Shown here in pieces: positions 10,801 to 17,006 of a stretch of DNA of 64,000 nt. Every line of letters begins with the position of its first letter. Position 1 is the stretch's first letter. This DNA comes from Opimibacter sp031402955. Its GTDB lineage: Bacteria; Bacteroidota; Bacteroidia; Chitinophagales; Saprospiraceae. The stretch spans positions 1 to 64,000 of the forward strand of contig JANNSS010000043.1 of the NCBI GenBank assembly GCA_031402955.1. Direction: 5' to 3'. The notes under the pieces are model-generated. The model was given only the letters and a program-made list of their open reading frames with translations. It made no database searches and was not told where the DNA came from. The translations under genes and the position numbers were made by a program.

Positions 10801-10927
10801 TGGATTTCCATAGTTTCTCCATTACCACAGGATCAACCATTGGTGGATTGGTGGCAGGAGCTGGCCTGGATTTGCAGGACAACAGAAACAAAATGGCAAA
10901 TGCCATCGCAAATAATTGGTATTTCAT
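4850..10927 (-). CDS. Alpha-2-macroglobulin family lipoprotein (large extracellular alpha-helical protein)
   Basis: A 2025-residue protein with a lipoprotein signal (lipobox LLSC, Cys18), so probably anchored in the outer or inner membrane facing the periplasm. Features in order: a helical, TPR-like N-terminal region; an MG2-type domain near 600-705 (DRSIYRPGQKLYFKG); further beta domains; a charged low-complexity stretch near 1209-1245 in the position of a bait region; the A2M core (DETVFFYPQI near 1247); and the thioester motif CAEQ (Cys1478-Gln1481) before an alpha-toroid. The family traps proteases through the activated thioester and is thought to protect the periplasm. The usual partner pbpC is absent, and the gene is monocistronic. 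Confidence 0.92.
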   Translation of the reverse strand: MKYQLFAMAFAILFLLSCKSRPAPATNPPMVDPVVMEKLWKSIDSLEQKGLATSALEEVRKIKQLALSGSESNNLIKATLFENRYLTQLEEDSAIKALERGEAELKSFPEPAKSIMHSLLARWYTIYLQTHLWELKNRTEFGGIAGPDIRTWGIRHFTDKIHSHYKQSVQWEGLKTADVKAFLPLLTEEQNTDDLRPTLYDILMHRALDFYAGTESYLTKPAYDFVLTDPNAFNPAISFAAHNFPTADSTSSTWLALSWFQDLIAFRLADDAHESALLDADLKRLQFVHQYILIDNKDSLYQAALMNLAKKHKDNPESTLIDYYRAQLLINQGSQWREERDSSMRYAYNEAKEICERAIRTFPDAYGSQLCKTLIQQIEQKSVSASVESICLPGEELLAQLEYRNFSSMYFKIVKLPESPRRWRGDAWDGEEVLRRLNQLSSRKDWKETFDSGNDHQQHSTEIAVPALPVGHYALLISDHENFTNNTATSGTVMFTVSELAYWYLDDKDQGEVAAVVNRSTGLPMKDVKVEFISFEYNAGLRKQEELKLGQAVSDASGWIQIPAHDNKSISLRLTKGEDELYVDDAYYSYRYTAGVKSNPTTLFFTDRSIYRPGQKLYFKGYALDFDKSGLPSIVTNKNVDVVLYDANGQVVSKQSLTTNAYGTFFGQVDLPSGGLTGQMSISSSYGSGRHYFRVEEYKRPKFEVIFDTLNQVVRLNENVTVNGMAKDYAGSPVAGAIAGYRVERIAYRPWWYGYYKSFWPGDDDRQVLATGQLFTQEDGGIIITFPAKGKPGGDPDLMYRFEITVIVTDITGETHEATKFLVLNQQGYEINISLRERVSMQALESIEVMATNTDGADVKVNGEVEVSAIKGPAQNRRNRLWTAPDILSLSEQDYVTRFADYAVPGREKMSGWPVDRVIGKKSFVVDGTGTMDFSSLITAPGYYKVSSTWKDATGNEFKMDQYIMAYDKGQLLPGFEVSQIDFKDQKYEPGNTVYFDLLTGIVAPPKMIRVIEHRTPPAKRSMLNLPMTADPLIKLTEEDRGGVYVHHLTAYNNRFFKDQQLIQVPWSNKELKVNLKTWRDKMEPGDEETWTLTVEGQKQEKVMAELVMSMYDASLDAFVPHQWQMSLYPSTSSRIGIQWTQPVAANYWGLAYPWEQNYQDIPVRQYRDINEYGYYPEGGYHPMVRGGKRYKDGDIEYRWQYSAGEMPAPSALEEGAAPGEADQMNQVDNSKKESVDELISPSPVRSVLDETVFFYPQINTDDQGRLTFSFKMKEGLTRWKFQALAHTKDLAFGLAQAEAVTQKQLMVFPNPPRFFRDGDTIAFQIKVSNLTNTAISGKSKLMIIDAFTDEDVSAAWGLKSTEQALQVVQNGSTPLAWTLYVPSGWKRPVKYQVTASAGAFSDGEESILPVVSNSILITETLPLPIKANETRTFVFKSMLDKKSANSINHQYVVEMTTSPAWYAVQALPYLMEYPHECAEQIFSRMYANTLASHIAGKYPAIRQVYNAWNATGDDALVSNLSKNQDLKSALLEETPWVRDAMGESQQKKDIALLFETNRLRNESQQSLDQLRQMQMSNGGFAWFPGGRDNWYITQYILEGFGHLNKMGVALPAGNGNDIIQKAVPYIDSRMMEWYDELKKLEAKGKLKMSDLQISSMQLHYLYTRSFYTNIEHPAQMDEINSYLQAQIEKYWLQFGIYDQGLAALASFRTWPQANVSKEILASLRERTIVHEELGRYWKLSPGFQWNEAAVELQSLMIELFQDMDVPQAEIDELRVWLLKQKQTTQWKTTKATASAIYALLIHPDTWLQSVGIVQVKLGGQEVIGSSTSAEGGTGYVKKSWTGDQIKPDWSSVTVSNPNSHIAWGSAYWQYWEDIDKVKSTLDNNPLKVTRSLLIVNNTDRGEVTEVAPFRALKVGDKLIVRLIIETDRAMEFVHLKDLRASGFEPMDVLSGYRWASGLGYYQSTRDLATHFFIDYLPRGKYVIEYPVTVAQAGAYSEGLATLQCMYAPEFGSHSQGNRVQVTKN

Positions 10928-11049
10928 AAGGTTTCATTATTTATATTCAGATAGTAGATGCCTGAAAAGATAAAATTACAGAAGCGCAGTAACTCATTTA
11001 ACGCTTTATTAACCGAAAGCGATATTGACTTTCACTAAAGCCAGAGCGC

Positions 11050-12048
11050 TCAGGGAATGTACCGGTCCGGCAAAACCTCAGCAGGCAAAGGCAAACCCTC
11101 TATAATGTGCGCTACCAACTGCTCCGCCCAGAATGGAGCAAGGCTGGTTCCTTTCGTTCCCATCCCATTGAAGATAAATTGACCGGGACGTCCAGCCAAT
11201 GGTCCAATTAATGGACGCCTGTCATTAACTGTAGGTCTGACTCCTGCCATATGCTTCACGACCTCTATGCTGCCGGAGTATACTTTTTCAATGGATGCAA
11301 GTAATCGCTCTTTTCCTTCTTCTGAGGGTGAAGGATTTTCAGGCCAGGGATCATAATAACTCCCAATCCAGCACATTTCTGTATCCTTCAAGGGCATAAT
11401 AAAGACTTCTTCTTTAATAACCTCCTTGATCCGCCAATCCGGCATCTTCAGCAGAAGAGATTCTCCTTTATTTGGGATAACCCTTGCAGCAACAGATGGA
11501 TCAATAGCTCCTGTCGCAAAAATTTTAATACCATCATAAAGCGTGTTGGTAGGATATGGTGAATCCATTTCTTCAAGTAATCCTTTTTCGGAGAGAAATC
11601 CCCTGACAGCATTGAGCCATCCAGGTGTATCTAACCTGTATCCACCGGTCACTATTCCATAAGGACGGTTTAAGCCGTCGAGATTTCCGGACTTTTTATC
11701 TGAGATGTAATCTGCATATTCAGGATCATCAAGTCTCCTCTCCCATGCGGTCTGCCCTTCCTGATGTGCTAAATACCTGACGATTTCGACAGGAAAGAAA
11801 AACTCACCCCCCAGCATATTTTCAGTCCAGCGATAAAACTCAAGTGCTTTAGAAACGAACTCATCTATACGCCATGCCTTCACATAACGTCTCCCTGTGA
11901 TAGGTGCAATCAATCCGGAGGAAGCCATCGAAGCTTCTCCAACCTGAGAACACCCGATCAATTTAAAAGGAATATTCCTTCTGTAGAAAGTAAGTGCAAG
12001 TGTACATCCTGCAAGACCATGTCCAACAATCAATATTTTCTTATCCAT
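11050..12048 (-). CDS. FAD-dependent oxidoreductase (DAO family)
   Basis: A 332-residue flavoprotein with an N-terminal dinucleotide-binding motif VGHGLAG (8-14) and the late FAD-contact segment of glycine oxidase/D-amino acid oxidase enzymes (FNGMGTKGTSLAPFWAEQL near 292-310). It resembles the oxidase half of MnmC and thiO-type enzymes, but substrate specificity cannot be read from the sequence. Its start overlaps the end of the upstream YjbR-type gene by 8 bp, so the two are probably translated from one mRNA together with the SCP2 gene. Confidence 0.82.
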   Translation of the reverse strand: MDKKILIVGHGLAGCTLALTFYRRNIPFKLIGCSQVGEASMASSGLIAPITGRRYVKAWRIDEFVSKALEFYRWTENMLGGEFFFPVEIVRYLAHQEGQTAWERRLDDPEYADYISDKKSGNLDGLNRPYGIVTGGYRLDTPGWLNAVRGFLSEKGLLEEMDSPYPTNTLYDGIKIFATGAIDPSVAARVIPNKGESLLLKMPDWRIKEVIKEEVFIMPLKDTEMCWIGSYYDPWPENPSPSEEGKERLLASIEKVYSGSIEVVKHMAGVRPTVNDRRPLIGPLAGRPGQFIFNGMGTKGTSLAPFWAEQLVAHIIEGLPLPAEVLPDRYIP

Positions 12049-12406
12049 CCGATTGTTGCAACGTTTCTTTTAATTTCCCGGGCAGTCCTGCCACTACCAG
12101 CCCGTATGAATGATCGATCAGATTAATCAGCATATCATTTGCCAGTCCATTTTCGAAGAAAACGGTATTCCAATGTTTCTTATTCATATGCCAACCTGGA
12201 ACAATCACTCCGGGAAATTCCTCCCTGAGTTCTATGGCCCGCTCCGGATCACACTTGAGATTTACCTGAAACTCCTCTGCATCCAGACCTGTGAGCGCAA
12301 ATGCTTTACCCATGACTTTATATACGAGGGTATCAGGGCCGAAAGGAAGGGTTTCTTCAACACCTTTAAGTTGTAAACAATATTTCCGGAAGGATTCAAT
12401 ATCCAT
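12041..12406 (-). CDS. MmcQ/YjbR family DNA-binding-fold protein
   Basis: A 121-residue protein matching the MmcQ/YjbR (DUF419) family, which has a CyaY-like double-wing fold. Family features include the opening MDIESFRKYCLQLKG, ETLPFGPDTLVYKVMGKAFAL (17-37) and the PGWHMNKKHWNTV segment (69-81). Biochemical role is unknown; nucleic-acid binding has been suggested for the fold. It is the middle gene of a tight minus-strand trio: 2 bp after the SCP2 gene and overlapping the FAD oxidoreductase. Confidence 0.85.
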   Translation of the reverse strand: MDIESFRKYCLQLKGVEETLPFGPDTLVYKVMGKAFALTGLDAEEFQVNLKCDPERAIELREEFPGVIVPGWHMNKKHWNTVFFENGLANDMLINLIDHSYGLVVAGLPGKLKETLQQSDG

Positions 12407-12408
12407 GC

Positions 12409-12726
12409 TTACATCAATCCGAATATTTTAGCATACTTCAGCATTTCACCCTGATTGGTAATTTTCACTTTGCCGGTCAGTACAGCCATCATTGGATTCA
12501 GGTCTCCGGAAGCAAGGCCCACAAAATTATTGCCGGATGCCCGTACAACACATTTAGGTTCATCTATCAATCCCTCCGCTACCGTAACTTTTTGATCGGC
12601 TACATGGATTGTAAACTGACCGCCATTATCACCTTCCAAATCAAAGTGAAACACGGTTTCCAAACCTTCAATAGCAGTAGGGGAAACTTTTGATGGCAAT
12701 GCAAAAAGGAATTCTCTTGAAGTCAT
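12409..12726 (-). CDS. SCP2 sterol-carrier domain protein
   Basis: A 105-residue single-domain SCP2-like protein, starting at the ATG at 12726 (MTSREFLFALPSKVSP). A longer reading frame continues upstream, but the extra residues do not fit the family. Typical features are FHFDLEGDNGGQFTIHV, then DEPKCVVRASGNNFVGLASGDLNPMMA and a GKVKITNQG close. SCP2 domains bind lipids or acyl-CoA in a hydrophobic tunnel. First gene of a probable three-gene operon with the YjbR and FAD oxidoreductase genes. Confidence 0.83.
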   Translation of the reverse strand: MTSREFLFALPSKVSPTAIEGLETVFHFDLEGDNGGQFTIHVADQKVTVAEGLIDEPKCVVRASGNNFVGLASGDLNPMMAVLTGKVKITNQGEMLKYAKIFGLM

Positions 12727-12994
12727 GAAATAGTAAATTAAATGTGAATATTGACCGACTGGAATCGAAATCCAAGCCTTCTGGTCCAAAGCTAAAACCT
12801 TAATTCCATTCAGAGCCCATTGCCTCGTTAAACAATAAAACTACTGGAAAGATTAAGCTATTTTCAAACTGGCTGGTAAGACTTGAGTATATGCCTTATC
12901 CGGTCAGGATTAAAACACTATCCTTGACAATAGCGCTCCAATGAATGATTCTCTGAAAGATCAAGCCTGCAATGCCAAACCTGGTGTTACTTTT

Positions 12995-13939
12995 ATGGCT
13001 GTGGTCAATCGTCATTTACGCATCGTATTTATGGGTACTCCCGGTTTTGCGGTCGCTTCGCTTCAGTTTCTGATGGAGGCCGGATATCCGATTGCTGGTG
13101 TGGTCACGGCGCCTGATAAACCAGGAGGCAGAGGTATGAAGCAGATGATTTCTTCTCCTGTCAAACAATTTGCAACAGCGCATGCACTGACCCTATTACA
13201 ACCTTCCAATCTCAAATCAAAAGTATTTGTAGCTGAGTTAAAGGCGCTCCAGGCTGACCTACAGATTGTCGTGGCGTTCAGAATGCTTCCTGAAGTGATC
13301 TGGGCTATGCCCCCCAAAGGCACCATGAATCTCCATGGATCACTTCTTCCCGCATACAGGGGCGCTGCCCCTATTCACTGGGCCGTGATCCGCGGCGAAA
13401 AAATAACCGGAGTAACTACCTTTTTACTTCAGCATCAAATTGATACAGGCCAGATTTTACTTCAAAATGAAATGCCGATACTGAAAGGTGATGATACAGG
13501 TAGCGTCCATGACCGGATGATGATGATCGGGGCCGGACTTGTGGTGGCTTCGGCAGACCTTATTACCATAGGCCAGTATCATCTGCATGACCAAGACGAA
13601 AGCAAAGTTAGTCATGCACCAAAAATCCATCATGAGGATGGGCATATCCACTGGGTATCAACGTCAGTAGATATCTATAATCTTATCCGTGGTATGTCAG
13701 CTTATCCAGGTGCCTGGACAGTGCTGGACGGACTAGAATGTAAAATCTGGAAATCAATCATTTATTCTGCCGAAAACAATAAGAATCCCGGCAGTATGAG
13801 GATAGAAGGAAAATCTCTGATTGTACAGGCAATGGACGGTGAAATTGAACTTTTGGAAATACAGATGGCTGGCAAGAAAAGGATGAGTGTCCCTGATTTT
13901 ATAAACGGGTACAGAATTAAAAATTGGTTTTTGACATAA
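12995..13939 (+). CDS. fmt: Methionyl-tRNA formyltransferase
   Basis: Transfers a formyl group from 10-formyl-tetrahydrofolate to initiator Met-tRNA. I place the start at 12995 (MAVVNRHLRIVFMGTPGFA), giving 314 residues, the normal length; an in-frame ATG at 12941 would add an 18-residue tail without family support. The N-terminal MGTPGFA motif and the catalytic/signature segment MNLHGSLLPAYRGAAPIHWA (Asn and His of the active site), followed by HQIDTGQILL (Asp), are all present. Divergent from the SCP2 operon. Its 3' end overlaps a small convergent gene. Confidence 0.93.
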   Translation: MAVVNRHLRIVFMGTPGFAVASLQFLMEAGYPIAGVVTAPDKPGGRGMKQMISSPVKQFATAHALTLLQPSNLKSKVFVAELKALQADLQIVVAFRMLPEVIWAMPPKGTMNLHGSLLPAYRGAAPIHWAVIRGEKITGVTTFLLQHQIDTGQILLQNEMPILKGDDTGSVHDRMMMIGAGLVVASADLITIGQYHLHDQDESKVSHAPKIHHEDGHIHWVSTSVDIYNLIRGMSAYPGAWTVLDGLECKIWKSIIYSAENNKNPGSMRIEGKSLIVQAMDGEIELLEIQMAGKKRMSVPDFINGYRIKNWFLT

Positions 13940-14153
13940 ATTCAAAAGCCTTCCTGACTAACCGCTTTATCAATTCCACGTCAGGCAGAACTTCCGGACT
14001 CTCAGGCGCCAACTCTTCAACGTAGGTATTTTCCGGGATGGTATTATTTCCTGGAAACTGAAGAGAATTAATATACGTAAAGCAAGCCAGACTCAGGCAA
14101 AACAGGGCAATAATGCCTGAAATCTTTACCGTATTCTTTTTAATTCTGACCAT
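13917..14153 (-). CDS. Small single-pass membrane protein, unknown function
   Basis: A 78-residue protein with a basic N-terminus (MVRIKKNTVK) and one hydrophobic helix (11-30, ISGIIALFCLSLACFTYINS), followed by an acidic, proline-rich segment (EELAPESPEVLPDVE). The helix and the positive-inside start suggest a real small membrane protein with its C-terminus in the periplasm. It overlaps the last 23 bp of fmt tail to tail. I do not recognise a family. Confidence 0.6.
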   Translation of the reverse strand: MVRIKKNTVKISGIIALFCLSLACFTYINSLQFPGNNTIPENTYVEELAPESPEVLPDVELIKRLVRKAFEFMSKTNF

Positions 14154-14328
14154 GATTTGTTAATAAAACGTTTTTTCAAAAAAATAGTTACAACCGGGAT
14201 AAACTTTTATTGCTATGCAAATATAACACTATACAACTCAGGACAAAACACTTTAATAATTCTTTAACCAAGAACCGTCCAACTGACATTTTACCCAAAA
14301 CGCAGCGGAAGGAGATACCTGATTTGCA

Positions 14329-15870
14329 TTAAGGATGACCTTTTTGTCCCAGGGTTGCATAAGTTTCAAATATTCGTTTGGAAACAGGGTGGGTTGGATA
14401 TCCAATAACGTCCGCGGCAGCCCCCATTTCCACTATTTTTCCCTGATGAAGTACAAGGACCTGATCAGCTACTCCCCTGATAATCCGTTCGTCATGAGAA
14501 ATAAAGATCAGCGCCAAACCCCGTTCCCGCATCAAACGGCGCAGCAACTCCACAATTCCGTCCCGGGTAGCTCCATCCAGAGAGGAGGTAGATTCATCAC
14601 AAATTAAAACGGCTGGGTGCATAAGTAACGCACGGGCTATACTCACCCGTAGACACTCACCTCCTGAAAGCTGACCAACTTTACGATCCAGGACTGACTC
14701 TTCCAAGCCTACTTCCTTAAGAACCTCTACTAGTGAATTACCCACCTGCTTTCCGGAGAGGGTACTGATTACTTTTATTTCCTCCAGAATATCCCTGATA
14801 GAAATATATGGATGTAGTGATCCTCTGCCGTCCTGCATGACCAGCTGAACTTTTGATCTCAACTTTTTGATATGATTGAGTTTATGGAAATCTACTGCCT
14901 TTCCTTCAAGTATTACATGACCATGAGATGGTACAAATAGTCCTACCAGGAGCTGGGCAAGTGTAGATTTTCCACTGCCAGATTCACCAACTATACCGAG
15001 GCAAGTTCCAAGCTGAAGCGTAAAATCCAACATACCTACCGTTGCTCCCTTTTTGTGCATCATTCCCCCAAATGAATGTGTATATTCCAATTGTTTCACC
15101 TCTAGTATAGGTGGTGCGCTTGGTGTCACATGACCCCGCGTGATTGTATGGAGTAAAGGAAAATCTGCATTGATTGGACTAATCTGTATTTCCCTGTCTG
15201 CGAGGTGCCGAACTACGGCTTCTTCATGGGTAATGCATAAGATAGCCATGTTATAGCGCGATTTCAGTAAAGCAAAAACATCGAGCAGTTCAACCTGGTT
15301 TATTTTATCAATCGCAGAAGTAGGTTCATCAGCAATGAGTAATTCGGGCCTGATGACAATTGCCATTGCTATCTGGCAACGCTGCAGCTGACCACCAGAC
15401 AGTTGGTGTGGATAAGAGAACAAGAGTCTTTCAGTCTCATGAAGGCCAACTTCTTCCATTTTTATCCTTAGCTCCTTGTCAACGTCGGGATCGGCTCTTG
15501 CAGTGCGCTCCCTGATGATCATCAACATCTGGTCGCCCATGGTCATAACCGGGTCAAAGGCACCGAAAATATCTTGTTGAATATACCCAATATGTGATCC
15601 CCTCAGATTACGCCAATGCCCGGCATCGTCAGGCAACTTCAATTCATGCTTTGGGTCGGCTGACCATCGAATAATGCCATCATGCAATTTGATACCGGCA
15701 GGGAGGAGATTGAGGATCGCAAGGGCGATACTGGTTTTACCACTTCCGGAAGCACCGGTCAATGCCACGATTTCACCGCTGTTGACGTGGAAGGAAAGGT
15801 GATGAAAAATACTACCCTGCTCTGAGACCAGGGTTAAACCTTCTACGTTTAGGATTGCTGAGGTCATCAT
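14329..15870 (-). CDS. Tandem ABC ATPase of the peptide/nickel transporter type
   Basis: A 513-residue protein holding two complete ABC ATPase domains in one chain, as in YejF or GsiA. Domain 1: Walker A GASGSGKT (39-46), signature LSGGQ (157-161), Walker B LLIADEP (177-183). Domain 2: Walker A GESGSGKS (295-302), signature LSGGE (401-405), Walker B VLICDES (421-427). Both sites look competent. Such proteins power Opp/Dpp-family uptake permeases, but no permease or binding protein is nearby, so it must work with membrane subunits coded elsewhere or have another role. Monocistronic. Confidence 0.88.
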   Translation of the reverse strand: MMTSAILNVEGLTLVSEQGSIFHHLSFHVNSGEIVALTGASGSGKTSIALAILNLLPAGIKLHDGIIRWSADPKHELKLPDDAGHWRNLRGSHIGYIQQDIFGAFDPVMTMGDQMLMIIRERTARADPDVDKELRIKMEEVGLHETERLLFSYPHQLSGGQLQRCQIAMAIVIRPELLIADEPTSAIDKINQVELLDVFALLKSRYNMAILCITHEEAVVRHLADREIQISPINADFPLLHTITRGHVTPSAPPILEVKQLEYTHSFGGMMHKKGATVGMLDFTLQLGTCLGIVGESGSGKSTLAQLLVGLFVPSHGHVILEGKAVDFHKLNHIKKLRSKVQLVMQDGRGSLHPYISIRDILEEIKVISTLSGKQVGNSLVEVLKEVGLEESVLDRKVGQLSGGECLRVSIARALLMHPAVLICDESTSSLDGATRDGIVELLRRLMRERGLALIFISHDERIIRGVADQVLVLHQGKIVEMGAAADVIGYPTHPVSKRIFETYATLGQKGHP

Positions 15871-15977
15871 GTAAAAATAGATTTGCCGGAGCGTACCGGC
15901 AAATCCATTTCATGGCATTATAACATTCTTATAGAAAAAAACCAGAATTCTCTCTGTGAATCAGACTACTTATCTGC

Positions 15978-16751
15978 TTAATCAGTCTCTTCAATAAGAC
16001 CACCCCTGTCGACAACGACGGCGGCATCCTTATATCCTTTGGCTATCACCAGATCACGGACTTTGGTGGCTTCCTTTTGGGTTTTAAATCCTCCAATCAT
16101 CATGATCGTCCACTCTCCTTTGCGGTAAGACTCCAAGGGTCCATACTGGTCAACATCACTGGTATTGAATCCACCGGGTTTGAGAAAAGAAGCAAGTCGT
16201 ACTTTAAAATCTCCGGTTTCCTCGCTGGAGACAACTGGTTCTGGTGGGATTGACGCTTTAACTATCGGGGACGGAGTGACAGGAGCAGCTGTTTTTGTAA
16301 TACCCTCCGGTTCGAAATCAGGCTGAATAGCCACGCCCTGTGGGGTATAGTTTTCAAGCCCTTTCTGGATGACAATAAAGGCATCCATCTTCCCTCTTTC
16401 TTTAGCCTTCAGCAGGACATTCTTTGCCTGATCCTGATTGTCATAAGGTCCGATTCTTACCTTGTACATTCCATTCTCTGTGTGGATATACACGGGCCCC
16501 AATTGTTCCCAGGAGCTAAGTGAACTCTTATCTGTAATAGGCCTGGAAGTGGCTGAAAGCTGAACTGCAAACTCCAGCTTGACAGGAACTTCCTGGCTAA
16601 CCTTTTTATAGGTTGAAGGGTCCTGTTTGACATAAACCTTAACCAGGTCTGAATCAGATTTCGAGACTGTAGTCTGATAGGTCTGACTATGGCCCAGGGA
16701 CAAGATTCCTGATGCAAACAGAAGTGAAATGGGTAAAAGTAGTTTCTTCAT
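15978..16751 (-). CDS. Exported protein with two SPOR domains
   Basis: A 257-residue protein with a signal peptide (1-22, LLFASGILSLGHS). Two SPOR-like repeats follow: about 52-132 (FAVQLSATSRP ... YKVRIGPYDNQDQAKNVLLKAKERG) and about 181-250 (FKVRLASF ... WTIMMIGGFKTQKEATKVRDLVIAKG). SPOR domains bind denuded glycan strands, usually at the division septum. There is no enzymatic domain. It probably acts in the periplasm in cell-wall maintenance or division; that is inferred from the domain alone. The start region is divergent from the subtilase gene. Confidence 0.82.
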   Translation of the reverse strand: MKKLLLPISLLFASGILSLGHSQTYQTTVSKSDSDLVKVYVKQDPSTYKKVSQEVPVKLEFAVQLSATSRPITDKSSLSSWEQLGPVYIHTENGMYKVRIGPYDNQDQAKNVLLKAKERGKMDAFIVIQKGLENYTPQGVAIQPDFEPEGITKTAAPVTPSPIVKASIPPEPVVSSEETGDFKVRLASFLKPGGFNTSDVDQYGPLESYRKGEWTIMMIGGFKTQKEATKVRDLVIAKGYKDAAVVVDRGGLIEETD

Positions 16752-16806
16752 TGAGCTAGATATTAAAATAAAAACTTATGTAAAGATAAGTATTTTTCAA
16801 TACAAT

Positions 16807-16832
16807 ACATATTATTTAAAAAAATAATATGT
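16807..16832. other. AT-rich palindrome in a divergent promoter region
   Basis: Arms 16807-16817 and 16822-16832 form a perfect 11-bp AT-rich inverted repeat with a 4-nt loop. It sits between the divergent SPOR and subtilase genes, so it is not a terminator for either and could be an operator. No regulator is indicated. Confidence 0.4.
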
Positions 16833-17006
16833 AAAATCGCCCATTCCCCGGGTTTTTTAACGGTTTTCATGGCTTGGTACCAATCTGTTTAAAAAAAGCT
16901 AATTGCGTCCAACTTGACACTCGGTGAGAAAACTTGGCTAAAGAACCTGAGAGTTTCTATTTTTATCACTTCATCCGCAATTATTATCTACCAGAGCAAC
17001 TCACAT

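Noticed and set aside
16914..17006. TTG-initiated extension of the subtilase
   Set aside because: A good signal peptide begins at ATG 17007; the extension would bury it.
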